Part shown: positions 49,819 to 60,300 of the stretch, one piece after another
Layout of the letters: every line of letters starts with the position of its first letter
Numbering within the stretch: the first letter of the stretch is position 1
Assembly: GCA_041663305.1 (NCBI GenBank)
Contig: JBAYMT010000001.1
Span: 62,001 to 126,000 of the forward strand
Source: Minisyncoccus sp041663305
Lineage (GTDB): Bacteria > Patescibacteriota > Minisyncoccia > Minisyncoccales > Minisyncoccaceae
DNA length: 64,000 nt
Direction: 5' to 3'
The notes under the pieces: generated by a model
What the model saw: only the letters and a program-made list of their open reading frames with translations
Told to the model about the DNA's origin: nothing
Database searches by the model: none
Made by a program: the position numbers and the translations under genes

Positions 49819-51141
49819 TTATCTTTTTATTATTTCGGTAATCTCTCTTACTTTTTCTTTCATCAATTCTTCGGTGTTGGCTTCAATAATCAGCCTGATC
49901 AATGGTTCTGTATTTGAAGCCCTAAGCGATAGCCACCAACTATCAAATACTATTTTTATTCCGTCAATCAAAGAAATTTTTCCTTCACTATATTTTTCTC
50001 TAACCTGGTTTATCTTTCCAATCTTATCCTCTACATTAAAATTTATTTCTCCAGAATGAAAATATTTTTTGTATTGATTAATGATTTCTGAAATGGGTTT
50101 TCCTTGTTTTTTCATTTCTGACAAGACTATTGAAATCACCAAAAAAGGATCTTCGGCATAAAAAGAATCTTTTGAATAGAAATGGCCGGCATATTCGCCT
50201 CCAAAAAGTATATCCTGCTCCCTCATTATTTTTTTAATAAATGCGTGCCCTATCCTGCTCGCAACTCCAAACCCATCATTTTTTTCTATCGTTTCTTTAA
50301 CAATATCACTACAGCGGATATCGTATAATATTCTTGCGAATTTGTTTTCTTTGAGCAGGCGATCGGCGCATAGCGCTAAAATCAAGTCCGAAGGAATCAT
50401 TTCCCCTTTTTCATCTATAAAGAAAACTCTGTCGCCATCGCCATCAAAAGCAATCCCAATGTCTCCTAAATTGGCAACTCTGTTGCAAAGTGAAGACAAG
50501 CATCCGTTTTTCAAAGGATCTGGATCGTGATTTGGGAAATTACCATCTAATTCCGGGAAAATATTGATGAAATTTTCTTGGTTTAAAATCTTGGCTGCTG
50601 GAATTCCGGCAACTCCATTGGCCGTATCTATAAAAACTCTGAAATCAAAATTGTCCTTTAGCTTATGCTTTTCTGTGTAATCATCTAAGATATATCTCAC
50701 TTGGGATGTTCCTTTTGTTTTTACGATGGGAAATTTTTCTTGGGCGATTTTTTCAATTTTCCCAAGTCCGCTGTCTTCGCCTATCGGAACAGCTTGGGCT
50801 CTGGCAAACTTGAATCCATTGTACTCTTTTGGGTTATGGCTAGACGTTACGCTTATTCCTCCGTCAAATCCATAATTGGCTATTGCAAAATAAAGCATTG
50901 GAGTTGTGGCCAATTCAATTTTGTGGATATTAACTCCTTGGTCTAGCATTCCCCTTTCAACTTCTTTACTTAAACTATCTGAAGAAACTCTGTTGTCCTG
51001 TGCTAGAACAATATCCAGTTTTTCTTTTCGTGTTTCTTCTTGAAGAAATATGGCAAATGCGCGTCCTATCTTGTAAGCCCACTCTTCATTCACCTCGGTA
51101 GGATATATTCCTCTCACGTCGTATGCTTTAAATATGCTCAT
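49819..51141 (-). CDS. manB: Phosphomannomutase/phosphoglucomutase
   Basis: 440 residues. Starts FKAYDVRGIYP; active-site serine in VTSSHNPKEYNGFKF; metal-binding DGDGDR; sugar-specificity region GGEYAGHFYSK; phosphate-binding RASNTEPLIRLIIEA. It interconverts hexose 1- and 6-phosphates for wall or glycan precursors, alongside pgi. It begins one base from the pilin-like gene. Confidence 0.93.
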   Translation of the reverse strand: MSIFKAYDVRGIYPTEVNEEWAYKIGRAFAIFLQEETRKEKLDIVLAQDNRVSSDSLSKEVERGMLDQGVNIHKIELATTPMLYFAIANYGFDGGISVTSSHNPKEYNGFKFARAQAVPIGEDSGLGKIEKIAQEKFPIVKTKGTSQVRYILDDYTEKHKLKDNFDFRVFIDTANGVAGIPAAKILNQENFINIFPELDGNFPNHDPDPLKNGCLSSLCNRVANLGDIGIAFDGDGDRVFFIDEKGEMIPSDLILALCADRLLKENKFARILYDIRCSDIVKETIEKNDGFGVASRIGHAFIKKIMREQDILFGGEYAGHFYSKDSFYAEDPFLVISIVLSEMKKQGKPISEIINQYKKYFHSGEINFNVEDKIGKINQVREKYSEGKISLIDGIKIVFDSWWLSLRASNTEPLIRLIIEANTEELMKEKVREITEIIKR

Positions 51142-51142
51142 T

Positions 51143-52093
51143 TTATTTTTTCGCTAAATTATCGTTTTGTAATTCGGCCAACTCTAATCCTGCTAATCGT
51201 TTATCGTATTCATCTTTTGTGATTTGGTTTTTTGCTAATAATTTTCCCAGGCCAGCTAAATAATTTTCTTTTATCTGCGAAAATGACAATGCTCCGTCGT
51301 AAACTGCGAATTCATCTATCCTGCCATTAAAATAGCGAGTTGGATCAGGCGTATATAATCTTGTGCCAAATAACCAGATAAGGGTTGAGTCGGAAGCTCC
51401 ACGATAAGGATCACTCGTTGGCCAGAAAGAATCATAATATCCATCCACATAAATTTTCCTGTCAGAATGGGTATTATTACTATCTATGGGATCGTAGTTG
51501 TCATTTAAAAATATTGCTACTACATAATACCATTTTCCTGTTTCAATTACAGAACTATAAGTGCCTCCTCCAGTGTTTCTATATTGATCCATAGCAAGGC
51601 TCTTTGCGCCTGAATCTACAAATATATGATTTTTAGTGTCGTTACTTGCGGATCCATTACCTAAAAATAACGACCCTCCATAATGAGGTCCAGTGGTGCT
51701 TCCATATATCCAGCCGCTAAAAGTGAAAGGATATCCGGTGCGGGGCGCGGTACTTAGCGCAATATAATCATCAACTCCATCAAGTAAAAGGCATTTTCCC
51801 GAAATGCAATCGGTTTCTGATAGCCAAGTTGGGTTTCCATATAGTGTCCCGGTATTTTTAAAATCGGTGCTATCTTGAGTGGTTGAGCCGCTTCCTTCGT
51901 CAAAACTCCATTTCCCAGCCAGTTTTTCTATATATTTCCCTTCCACCACCGTCCAATCGGTTTTCACCCTAGCTATTTGGGCTTTTCTTTGGGATTCTTG
52001 ATAATTTATCATTGTAACGCCAGCTAATATGCCAATTATAGCTATTACTGCAAGCAATTCAATTAAACTAAACCCCCGTTTAAACTTAGTCAT
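51143..52093 (-). CDS. Type IV pilin-like protein fused to a LamG-like domain
   Basis: 316 residues. The N-terminus KFKRG|FSLIELLAVIAIIGILAG is a prepilin cleavage site with the conserved glutamate at +5 and a hydrophobic helix. After a short linker, about residues 60-270 form a LamG/concanavalin-like jelly roll (GKWSFDEGSG, LDGVDDYIALS, TFSGWIYGS, RIDEFAVYDGALSFSQIKENY). A C-terminal helix follows. Such fusions occur as minor pilins or adhesins that bind glycans. The PilB-like ATPase at 21878 could assemble it. Confidence 0.85.
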   Translation of the reverse strand: MTKFKRGFSLIELLAVIAIIGILAGVTMINYQESQRKAQIARVKTDWTVVEGKYIEKLAGKWSFDEGSGSTTQDSTDFKNTGTLYGNPTWLSETDCISGKCLLLDGVDDYIALSTAPRTGYPFTFSGWIYGSTTGPHYGGSLFLGNGSASNDTKNHIFVDSGAKSLAMDQYRNTGGGTYSSVIETGKWYYVVAIFLNDNYDPIDSNNTHSDRKIYVDGYYDSFWPTSDPYRGASDSTLIWLFGTRLYTPDPTRYFNGRIDEFAVYDGALSFSQIKENYLAGLGKLLAKNQITKDEYDKRLAGLELAELQNDNLAKK

Positions 52094-52201
52094 AAAAATA
52101 TGTTAAATATTTATTTAAGTTAATAAAGTATCCTTTTAAATATTCATATTGTTATATTTTACCAAGATAAACCCGAGAAATCAACTATTAAAGCATTTCG
52201 A

Positions 52202-52276
52202 CCAGTAATTAACAATCAGAAACTAGTAACTAGTAATCAGTAATTAGTACATTGAAGTTTACTGCGTAAACCTTAA
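52202..52276. repeat. Heptamer repeat element, left-arm type
   Basis: A run of AGTAAYTAGTAATCAGTAATTAGTAC heptamers followed by GTTTAC-TGC-GTAAAC, the same pairing seen at 6722-6875. Confidence 0.55.
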
Positions 52277-52289
52277 GACATCTGCCTTC

Positions 52290-52324
52290 TTCGAGGCCTG
52301 GCCTTGACCGAGGCCGGGCCTCGA
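52290..52324. repeat. Strong GC-rich hairpin
   Basis: TTCGAGGCC and GGCCTCGAA arms with inner GGCC/GGCC pairs and an eight-base loop. It may be a terminator-like or REP-like palindrome; there is no T tract, so termination is doubtful. Confidence 0.45.
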
Positions 52325-52416
52325 AAACAATAAAAATTATATCTGTCAAGTCCAGTTACGAATTGTTTTTGACTTGTTCCCTGCCGTTTGGAAATTAATT
52401 CTAAGACGGATTTTCC

Positions 52417-52445
52417 TTGACCTATCAACAAAAACTTGTTATATT
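52417..52445 (+). promoter_or_regulatory. Promoter of the rpsF-ssb-rpsR operon
   Basis: -35 TTGACC (52417-52422), a 17-base spacer and -10 TATATT (52440-52445), giving a leader of about 60 bases. Confidence 0.6.
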
Positions 52446-52455
52446 ATAGCTAATT

Positions 52456-52483
52456 CAAACGCCCATGCCTTCGGAAACGTTTG
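52456..52483 (+). promoter_or_regulatory. Leader hairpin of rpsF, possible S6:S18 binding site
   Basis: CAAACG (52456-52461) pairs with CGTTTG (52478-52483) around an internal CCCATGCCTTCGGAAA. In other bacteria the S6:S18 complex binds an rpsF leader hairpin; I cannot verify that the conserved bulge is here. Confidence 0.35.
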
Positions 52484-52510
52484 GACTAATAATTAATGTA
52501 AAGCAAGAAA

Positions 52511-52957
52511 ATGTCTTTTTACGAAATAAATCTGTTAGTGTCAGCAAGACTTTCTGAGGAAGAAGCAACTGCTATAATTACTGGAATCGAAAGCAAAGTT
52601 GAAAAGTATGGAAAAGCCATTAGCGAGAAAATTATCGATAAGAAAAAACTCGCTTACCCTATTTTAAAGGAAAATGAAGCTTGGCTTGTTTATTTCAACT
52701 TTTCCCCAGTAAAAGGAACTAATTTAAAAGAAGTTCTGGATGCAGTAGAGAAAGCTATAAAAGCTGAAAAAAATATTATCCGTCATTTGATCGTTCGAAA
52801 AGAGGAAATAAAGATAAAGAGAGAAAGACCCAGTAGTAGAACTGAAAAAGCCAGTAGCGAAGAAGGATCAAAGGAAGGTGCTGCCGAAGAAGCAGTAGTA
52901 GCTGAAAAAGGTAAACTTCAATTCAAAGAATTGGACGAATTATTGGAAAAAGAATAA
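52511..52957 (+). CDS. rpsF: Ribosomal protein bS6 with acidic/basic C-terminal extension
   Basis: 148 residues. The S6 domain (1-100) starts FYEINLLVSARLSEEEATAII and contains KLAYPILKENEAWLVYFNF and NIIRHLIVRKEE. The extension (about 101-148) is rich in Ser, Glu and Ala (SSRTEKASSEEGSKEG). It is the first gene of the S6-SSB-S18 operon. Confidence 0.93.
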   Translation: MSFYEINLLVSARLSEEEATAIITGIESKVEKYGKAISEKIIDKKKLAYPILKENEAWLVYFNFSPVKGTNLKEVLDAVEKAIKAEKNIIRHLIVRKEEIKIKRERPSSRTEKASSEEGSKEGAAEEAVVAEKGKLQFKELDELLEKE

Positions 52958-52977
52958 TTCAAATTAAAAAAACACGC

Positions 52978-53451
52978 ATGAATTTAAATAAAGTTTTCTT
53001 ATTAGGTAGAGTTGCTTCTGATATTGAGCTAAAGAGAACGCCATCAGGGCAAAGTGTTTGTACTTTTTCTCTTGCAACAAATAGGATATATAAAGATGCT
53101 TCTCAGCAGAAGAAAGAAGATTCTCAATTCCATCGTGTTGTTTTATGGGCCAGACAGGCGGAAATTGCATCGCAATTCTTAACAAAAGGAGCCCTAGTCC
53201 TTATAGAAGGAAGACTTCAGAATAGGAGTTGGGAAGATAAGAGCGGAAACAAAAGATTTACTACTGAAATAGTGGGCGAAGCAATGCAACTTGGTCCAAA
53301 GTCTGCTGGAATAGCAAATTTTGGCAGTAGCGTTGGAAAATCTTTTGACTCTGCGCCAAAAGGAAAAAAGGGGCCATCTGAAGAAATTGATGAAGATATT
53401 CCAATCATAGAAGATGGCGAAGAAATAGATATCAAAGATATCCCTTTCTAG
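52978..53451 (+). CDS. ssb: Single-stranded DNA-binding protein
   Basis: 157 residues. The OB-fold (LNKVFLLGRVASDIELKRTPSGQSVCTFSLATNR; HRVVLWARQAEIASQFLTKGALVLIEGRLQ) is followed by a glycine-poor linker and an acidic tail ending DIKDIPF, which recruits partner proteins. It lies 20 bases after rpsF and 28 before rpsR. Confidence 0.95.
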   Translation: MNLNKVFLLGRVASDIELKRTPSGQSVCTFSLATNRIYKDASQQKKEDSQFHRVVLWARQAEIASQFLTKGALVLIEGRLQNRSWEDKSGNKRFTTEIVGEAMQLGPKSAGIANFGSSVGKSFDSAPKGKKGPSEEIDEDIPIIEDGEEIDIKDIPF

Positions 53452-53479
53452 AAGATAATTTATTGAAAAACCTAAAAAA

Positions 53480-53677
53480 ATGTTCTGTTATTTTTGCAAA
53501 AAAAATATCGTCGAAATAGATTTTCATAATACCGAATTATTGGAAAAATTTGTTTCAAAGTCATCTAAAATAAAAGGTAAGAAAAAGACCGGCCTTTGCG
53601 CAAAACATCAGCGAGAGTTAGCTCAAGCTGTTAAAAGAGCAAGGATCCTATCCTTGATACCATTTGTTTCTAGATAG
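53480..53677 (+). CDS. rpsR: Ribosomal protein bS18, zinc-binding type
   Basis: 65 residues. The N-terminal CYFC (C3, C6) and GLCAKHQRELAQAVKRARILSLIPF carry four potential zinc ligands, the older zinc-containing form of S18. Ends with the conserved RxLxLxPF pattern. Last gene of the operon, with a terminator directly after it. Confidence 0.93.
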   Translation: MFCYFCKKNIVEIDFHNTELLEKFVSKSSKIKGKKKTGLCAKHQRELAQAVKRARILSLIPFVSR

Positions 53678-53680
53678 TAA

Positions 53681-53707
53681 AAACGAGCCGCTTGGCTCGT
53701 TTTTTAT
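53681..53707. terminator. Terminator between rpsR and recA
   Basis: AACGAGCC-GCTT-GGCTCGTT stem and T tail; the other strand also has T residues for the convergent recA. Confidence 0.85.
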
Positions 53708-54768
53708 TATTCTTCGGACAGACCTTCCGCTCCTTCGTTACTTGGAACCGGATCAAAGGCAACTCCTGTTTCTTCTACCTTTTTAAGGATCTGCGATTTA
53801 ATCTCTTCATACATCTTGGGATTTTCCTTTAGGGCTTCTTTTGATTTTTCCATTCCTTGGCCAAGTTTTTCATCGCCATAAGCAATGAATGATCCTGATT
53901 TTTTTACTATTCCCTCTTTGATTCCGATAGCAATCAATTCAGAATACTTTGAAATCCCTTCGTTGTAATAAATATCGAATTCGGCTGTCTTGAACGGAGC
54001 TGCGACTTTATTTTTTACTACCTTTGTCCTTACCCGTGAACCGATAATCGCTTCCCCTTGCTTTATCTGGGCAATCCTTCGAAGTTCTAATCGGACAGAG
54101 CTATAAAATTTTAGGGCTAATCCTCCGGGTGTTGTTTCTGGATTTCCGAATAGTATTCCCACTTTCATTCTGGTCTGATTTATAAATATGACGATAGTTT
54201 TGGTTTTTGCAACAATGCTTGATAGTTTTCGAAGAGCTTGAGACATCAATCTTGCCTGCAGTCCAATTTGCAGTTCTCCCATCTCCCCAGCAACCTCTGC
54301 TTTTGGAACAAGAGCGGCGACAGAATCGACAACAATTACATCTACCTCTCCCGACCGGACAAGGCTTTCAACTATCTGCAATCCCTGTTCGGCCGAGTCT
54401 GGTTGAGAAATCAGGAGATCATCAACATTCACACCGATACGCTTGGCATAATCTGGATCTAGAGCGTGTTCAGCATCAATAAAGGCGGCAACACCTCCTT
54501 TTTTTTGAGCTTCGGCAACTATACTTAGCGAAATTGTTGTTTTTCCTGAACTTTCACCTCCGTATATTTCTATTATTCTTCCACGAGGAATCCCCATAAC
54601 CCCCAAGGCAATATCTAATGATAATGATCCTGTTGGCACAACATCAACATTAACCTTTTGAGCATCTTTTAATTTCATTATGGCACCATCTCCAAAGCGC
54701 TCTTTGATTTCTGAAATAGCTTCTGCTAAATTTAGTTTTTCTTTTTCTACTACTTTTTTCTTTGCCAT
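53707..54768 (-). CDS. recA: Recombinase RecA
   Basis: 353 residues. Walker A GGESSGKT, Walker B DVIVVDSVAALVPKAE, the QARLMSQALRKL loop, FINQTRMKVGILFGNPETTPGG, and a short acidic C-terminus. It drives recombination and repair with RuvABC, SSB and PolX. A TATAAT box lies about 30 bases upstream with a weak -35; no LexA site was recognised. Confidence 0.97.
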   Translation of the reverse strand: MAKKKVVEKEKLNLAEAISEIKERFGDGAIMKLKDAQKVNVDVVPTGSLSLDIALGVMGIPRGRIIEIYGGESSGKTTISLSIVAEAQKKGGVAAFIDAEHALDPDYAKRIGVNVDDLLISQPDSAEQGLQIVESLVRSGEVDVIVVDSVAALVPKAEVAGEMGELQIGLQARLMSQALRKLSSIVAKTKTIVIFINQTRMKVGILFGNPETTPGGLALKFYSSVRLELRRIAQIKQGEAIIGSRVRTKVVKNKVAAPFKTAEFDIYYNEGISKYSELIAIGIKEGIVKKSGSFIAYGDEKLGQGMEKSKEALKENPKMYEEIKSQILKKVEETGVAFDPVPSNEGAEGLSEE

Positions 54769-54838
54769 ATTTTTGTTTTAAATATTAAATATGGTTATAT
54801 TATACCTTAAATTTTTTTCGAAAACTAGGGTTAAAAAA

Positions 54839-55008
54839 ATAACTAGTAATTAGTAGCTAGGGCATTGCTGTTTGCTTCGCAAACTTCAATACATTTCATT
54901 TTGAGGTTTATTTTAATATTAATTAAAAGCTTGCAAGCAAGCTTCAACGTACTAATTACGGATTACTAATTACTGATTACTAAATAGCACTAATTACGAG
55001 TTACCAGT
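54839..55008. repeat. Heptamer palindromic element, diverged copy
   Basis: Left heptamers (TAACTAGTAATTAGTAGCTAG), GTTTGC-TTC-GCAAAC and AAGCTTGC-AAGC-type palindromes, and a long right array (ACTAATTACGGATTACTAATTACTG...). It fills most of the recA-ftsK gap. Confidence 0.6.
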
Positions 55009-55014
55009 AAAATA

Positions 55015-55037
55015 AAAACCCGCGATATGCGGGTTTT
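55015..55037 (-). terminator. ftsK terminator
   Basis: AAAACCCGC-GATAT-GCGGGTTTT stem with a T run on the minus strand, three bases after the ftsK stop. Confidence 0.85.
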
Positions 55038-55039
55038 AT

Positions 55040-57322
55040 TTATTCTATTTCACTATCATCTCCTATTAAGACTTCTCTTGGTTTTGCTCCGTCAGGAGGA
55101 CCAACGACCCCTCTTTCTTCCAAAATATCAATAAGTCTTGCCGCTCTTGCATATCCAACGCCTAAACGTCTTTGGAGCATTGAGGTTGAAGCTTTTTTAG
55201 AAGTGATAATCATTCTTTTGGCTTCTTCATAAAGCGGATCTTCTTTGGAATAAAAACTGTCCATTTGAGCCTCTGGCGTTTCCATTGCCCGGGTAAGCTC
55301 ACCTGCTAGAGTGTTGCTTTCTTCACTTACATGTATATACCCTTCTTCGCTTTCTTCTTGCACTTCGGTTTGAGGGCCGGTCATATTATTGTTTTCGGTA
55401 ATCCAGGTAATAACTTTTTTCAATTCCAATTCTGAAATATATGGGCTCTGGATCCTTCTTGGCTTGCTGTATTCTTTAGACAAGAGAAGCATATCTCCTT
55501 TTCCCAATAATTTTTCGGCGCCGCTAGCATCAAGAATGGTCCTAGAATCTATCAAAGAGCCTACTTTTAAGGCAACTCTTGCTGGTATATTTGCTTTGAT
55601 CAAACCGGTTAAAACCTCTACAGACGGCCTTTGAGTGGCTAAAATGAGGTGAATTCCAGTGGCTCTCGACATCTGGGCTAAACGGACGATATATGACTCA
55701 ATTTCTTTACCTTTGGTACTCATCAAGTCTGCCAATTCATCGATAATCAAAACTATGTAGGGCAATTTTTCTTCTCCTCTCTTTTCCATCTTGCTATTAT
55801 AACTTCCGATGTCTCTGCTTTTCGATTCTGCCAAAACAATAAATCTTCTTTCCATCTCGCCAACTAGCCATTTCAGTGCAACCAGTGTTTGCTGCGCATC
55901 ATAGATAACCGGGCAGAGCAAATGACCCAAATTAGTATAAACTGGAAATTCTACTCTTTTTGGATCTATCAGTATTATTTTCATTTCTGATGGGCTGTTC
56001 CTAAAAAGCAAGCTTAAGATAATCGAATTCAAGCAAATCGTTTTTCCCGAACCGGTAGTTCCACCAATAAGCATGTGTGGCATTTCAGAAAGATCGGCAA
56101 AAGCAGGAATACCGCGGACATCTTTTCCGAGCGACATAAGCAATGATACGGGAGATTTTTGGAATTCATCTACATCAAAAACCTCGCGGAGTCCGATCGT
56201 TGCCCTTTTCTTATTCGGAACCTCTATACCGACAAGCGATCTTCCCGGAACAGGAGCTTCGATTCTGATTGTCGGACTTGCTAGGGCTAGGGCCAAATCT
56301 TGTTGAAGGGCGGTAATCTTTGATAATCTTATTCCCTCAGCCGGTTTTAATGTATATTGGGTAACAGTTGGCCCAACGTTTATTTCATCCATTTCAACGG
56401 GAATCTGGAAGTTATAAAGAGTTTTCTTAATCATTGCCGAGTTATAGGCAATATCGCCCCCTTCGGCGGTGCTGATTTTTTTGGAAAGTAATTCAATGGG
56501 CGGATATTTATATTCTTGGTTTTCAAGCTTTCTCTCTTCAAAGGCTTTCCCCTCTTTCTTTTCCATAGCAGCAACCGAATTCGGAATATCTTCCTTTTTT
56601 TTCAATATTTCAAAACCGCTTGCAAGCTTATCTTTTGCAGCAGTTCCTATGTCTTTCAATGCTATGGCTGTTTTTCTTTCTTTTGCCTTTAGTTTTGCAT
56701 TCTCTTCATCCTCGTTTTCATCTTCCTCGTACTGGTCTCTTAATTCTTTCCATTTCCTATATAATGGGTTCCCAATAACTACAAATGAGATGCAGAAAAT
56801 TATGAAAAAAATGGCAAACGAAACCCAGAAATCAAAACCTTTCAAGGTGGGCCAGCTTAGCAAATATCCTATCCAGCCGCCGGATTCGGAATAATTCCAC
56901 ACAAAGCTGTCTTTAAGCGAAGCATCTCTAGAAAAATCATACAGACTGAATAATCCCATTGCAGAAATAAGGAATGCTATATCTGCCAGCAATAATATCT
57001 TTTTATTTTCGAAATACGATTCGTCATCCTTCAAAAATATATAACCAAGAAAGAAAAATACCAAAGGAGCTATATAAAAGACATTTCCTATAAAAAATCT
57101 GAAAACATCTTTGACTACTTTCCCGATCTGTCCCGACATATCAAAGAACGAAAATATCAATATCAGTCCTAAAAGAAAAGACAAAGAGGCCCAAAGGTAT
57201 CTCTTTGTTTTTTCGGACAAACTAATATTCAAGGGAAAATCTCTTTTCACACTCCTTTCTCTTTTTGCTTTTCTAGAAGATTCAGATTTAACTGCTATTA
57301 TTTTTGTCTTCTTTTTTTTCAT
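55040..57322 (-). CDS. ftsK: DNA translocase FtsK/SpoIIIE
   Basis: 760 residues. A basic cytoplasmic N-terminus, four membrane helices (about 45-180), a charged linker, then the motor: GGTTGSGKT (Walker A), IVLIIDELADLM (Walker B), and the gamma winged-helix domain (STSMLQRRLGVGYARAARLIDILEERGVVGPPDGAKPREVL) that reads chromosome polarity. It clears DNA from the division septum. A single gene, 18 bases after rpoC. Confidence 0.95.
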   Translation of the reverse strand: MKKKKTKIIAVKSESSRKAKRERSVKRDFPLNISLSEKTKRYLWASLSFLLGLILIFSFFDMSGQIGKVVKDVFRFFIGNVFYIAPLVFFFLGYIFLKDDESYFENKKILLLADIAFLISAMGLFSLYDFSRDASLKDSFVWNYSESGGWIGYLLSWPTLKGFDFWVSFAIFFIIFCISFVVIGNPLYRKWKELRDQYEEDENEDEENAKLKAKERKTAIALKDIGTAAKDKLASGFEILKKKEDIPNSVAAMEKKEGKAFEERKLENQEYKYPPIELLSKKISTAEGGDIAYNSAMIKKTLYNFQIPVEMDEINVGPTVTQYTLKPAEGIRLSKITALQQDLALALASPTIRIEAPVPGRSLVGIEVPNKKRATIGLREVFDVDEFQKSPVSLLMSLGKDVRGIPAFADLSEMPHMLIGGTTGSGKTICLNSIILSLLFRNSPSEMKIILIDPKRVEFPVYTNLGHLLCPVIYDAQQTLVALKWLVGEMERRFIVLAESKSRDIGSYNSKMEKRGEEKLPYIVLIIDELADLMSTKGKEIESYIVRLAQMSRATGIHLILATQRPSVEVLTGLIKANIPARVALKVGSLIDSRTILDASGAEKLLGKGDMLLLSKEYSKPRRIQSPYISELELKKVITWITENNNMTGPQTEVQEESEEGYIHVSEESNTLAGELTRAMETPEAQMDSFYSKEDPLYEEAKRMIITSKKASTSMLQRRLGVGYARAARLIDILEERGVVGPPDGAKPREVLIGDDSEIE

Positions 57323-57340
57323 AGCTTAGAGAAAGATTTT

Positions 57341-60300
57341 TTACTTAATTTTTTTATTTTTTTCGTATCCAGTTCCAATTGGAACAAGTTTTCCTAAAAT
57401 AACATTTTCCTTCAATCCGCGAAGCTTGTCTTCTTCTCCTCGAAGTGAAGACTCGATCAAGATTCTTGAAGTTTCTTGGAATGATGCAGCCGATAGGAAG
57501 CTATCGGTATTTAGTGCAACTTTTGAAATACCAAGAATAATAACTTCACCGATAATAGGTTTTTTGCCTTCTTTCTCCAGTTTTTCGTTTTCTTCCAAAA
57601 GTCTTGCTTTTGAAATTATTTCTTCCTCACTAAAGAAACTATCTCCAGAATCTTTTATCTTAATTCTTGAGAACATTTGCTTCACTATTATCTCTACATG
57701 CTTATCATGGATCGAGACACCTTGGGAAACATAAACCTTCTGAATTTCTTTGATGATATAGTTCCTTGTTGCTTCCTCTCCCATCAGTTTGAATAGTTTT
57801 TTCAAGTCTAGTGAACCTGCGCATAATACCTGCCCCTTCTTAACCGTTTCATCTTTTTTAACAAGAATCTCGGTATTTAGCGGAACTTCATATTCAATGG
57901 CATCTTCTTTATCGGCCTCTTTGCCGCTTTTTATCGGAACCATCTTTATAATACCACTCTTTTCATCAATGTCGATAATTCTTCCATCTTTTGTAGCCAT
58001 TTCAGCTTCTCCTTTTGGAGCTCTTCTTTCAAAAACCTCTTCAACTCTTGGAAGACCACGAGTAATATCTGCCTCGCCGGCCACACCTCCAGTATGGAAA
58101 GTTCTCATAGTAAGCTGTGTTCCCGGTTCTCCAATAACCTGTGCGGCAATAACACCAACTGCTTCTCCCAAATCGATAACTTTTTTCCATCCAAGGTCAA
58201 GGCCATAACATTTTTTGCAGATACCACGGACACACTTGCATGATAATGGCGATCTCACTTTAACACTTTCAATGTTTAGTTCTTTTATCTTCTGAGCGCT
58301 TTTAAGAGTGATATATTCCCCGTTTTTTACAATTGTTTCTCCCGTTTCCGAATCTTTAATATTTTCCATACATACACGGCCGAATAGTTTATGCACGAAA
58401 TCCTGATTTACTTCTTCGGCATCGCTCCTATACATTACAGTGCCGGTAGTGTCTCCACAGTCATCATCGCTGATTATAACATCATGAGCAACATCTACCA
58501 ATCTTCTGGTCAAATATCCGGATGTTGAGGTTCTAAGGGCTGTATCGGCAGTACCTTTTCTGGCTCCGTGAGTAGAGATAAAATACTCAAGCACATCAAA
58601 ACCTTCTTTAAAACAGTTCTTAATAGGAAGTTCGATAACACGACCAGACGGGCTGGCAACAAGACCTTTCATACCACACATCTGTACTGGCTGAGACCAA
58701 GAACCTCTTGAACCGGAATCAACGATCGAAAATACTGGACCGCTAGAAATGGATTTTGGAACAAGTTTTTCAATGTCTCCTTTAACTTTTTTCCAAACTT
58801 CAATAACCTGGTTGATTTTTTCTTCTTTTGATAAAAGACCTTTTTCATAATAATCTTCTATAGTAGCTATTTTCTTTTCCGCTTCGGCAATCAAGCCTTT
58901 CTTTTCTTTAGGAATTGTTAAGTCTCCCATTCCCCAAGTGATCCCAGAAAGAGTTGCGTATTTAAAACCTAGCGCTTTTATTTTGTCCAAGGTAATAGCG
59001 GCGTCGTTTCCATATTGATCCACAATCTTATTGATTGTTTTCTTAACATTCTTAGAGTCCATTACTTCGTTCTGATATTCAAAACCTTCGGGTAAAACTT
59101 CGTTAAAAAATATTCTCCCGACAGTGGTTTCAATAAATTCACCTTCGTTCCTTACCTTGATCAAAGCTCTAAGATTTATTTTCTTCTGATCAAAAGCTAT
59201 TATTGCATCTTCAAAAGACGCAAAAACTTTTCCTTCTCCTTGAGCGCTCGGGTCAATCTTTGTTAAGTAGTAGCAACCCAAAACCATATCCTTTGTAGGA
59301 ATTGCTATGGGGTCTCCAGTTGCTGGACGCAATAAGTTTACGGAAGATAGCATTCTTTCGCGCGCTTCCTGCTGGGCTTCATCGCCCAATGGAACGTGGA
59401 TAGCCATCTGGTCACCATCAAAGTCGGCATTGAACGCAGTACAAACTAGTGGGTGCAATCTAATGGCTTCACCTTCTATTAATACTGGATGGAATCCTTG
59501 AACTCCTAAACGATGAAGGGTTGGAGCCCTGTTTAGTAAGACAATCTTGTCTTTAACAACTTCTTCCAATGCTGCCCAAACTTCATCTACTTCTTCTTCG
59601 ATCAAGCGAGTAGCTCCTCTTACGTTATAAGCTAATTCCTTTTCAAGGATTTTTTTGATTACGAATGGCTTGAACAATTCAAGAGCCATCTGCTTTGGAA
59701 CACCGCATTGGTCAAGGCTCAGATTTGAACCCACAACAATGACGCTTCGTCCTGAATAATCAACTCTTTTTCCAAGCAGATTCTGTCTAAATCTTCCCTG
59801 CTTTCCCTGAAGCATATCAGCCAAACTTTTTAAAAGTCTTCTTCCTCCGGTACTGGCCTGAGTGGTGGTTCCCTTTCTCATCTTGTTATCAATAAGAGCA
59901 TCAACTGCTTCTTGAAGCATTCTTTTTTCGTTCCTAACAATAACTTCTGGAGCTCCGATTTCAAGCAGGTATTTCAAACGATTATTCCTATTGATAACCC
60001 TTCTGTACAAATCGTTCAAATCAGATGAAGCATATCTTCCACCGTCTAACTGAACCATTGGACGCAAATCTGGCGGCAATACTGGCAATACATCAATAAA
60101 CATCCATTCTGGTCTTACCCCAGATTGCGACATTTCCTTGAAAAGTTTTAGCCTCCTTAAGATTGTTCTTTTTTCTTCGGTTGATTTTTTACCACTAAGC
60201 TGTTCTTGTATTTTTTTAATCTCGTCTTCCAATACCAATCCTTTAAAAATATCTTTTATGATTTCTGCGCCTGTTCCAGCATCAAAAACCTCACCATATT

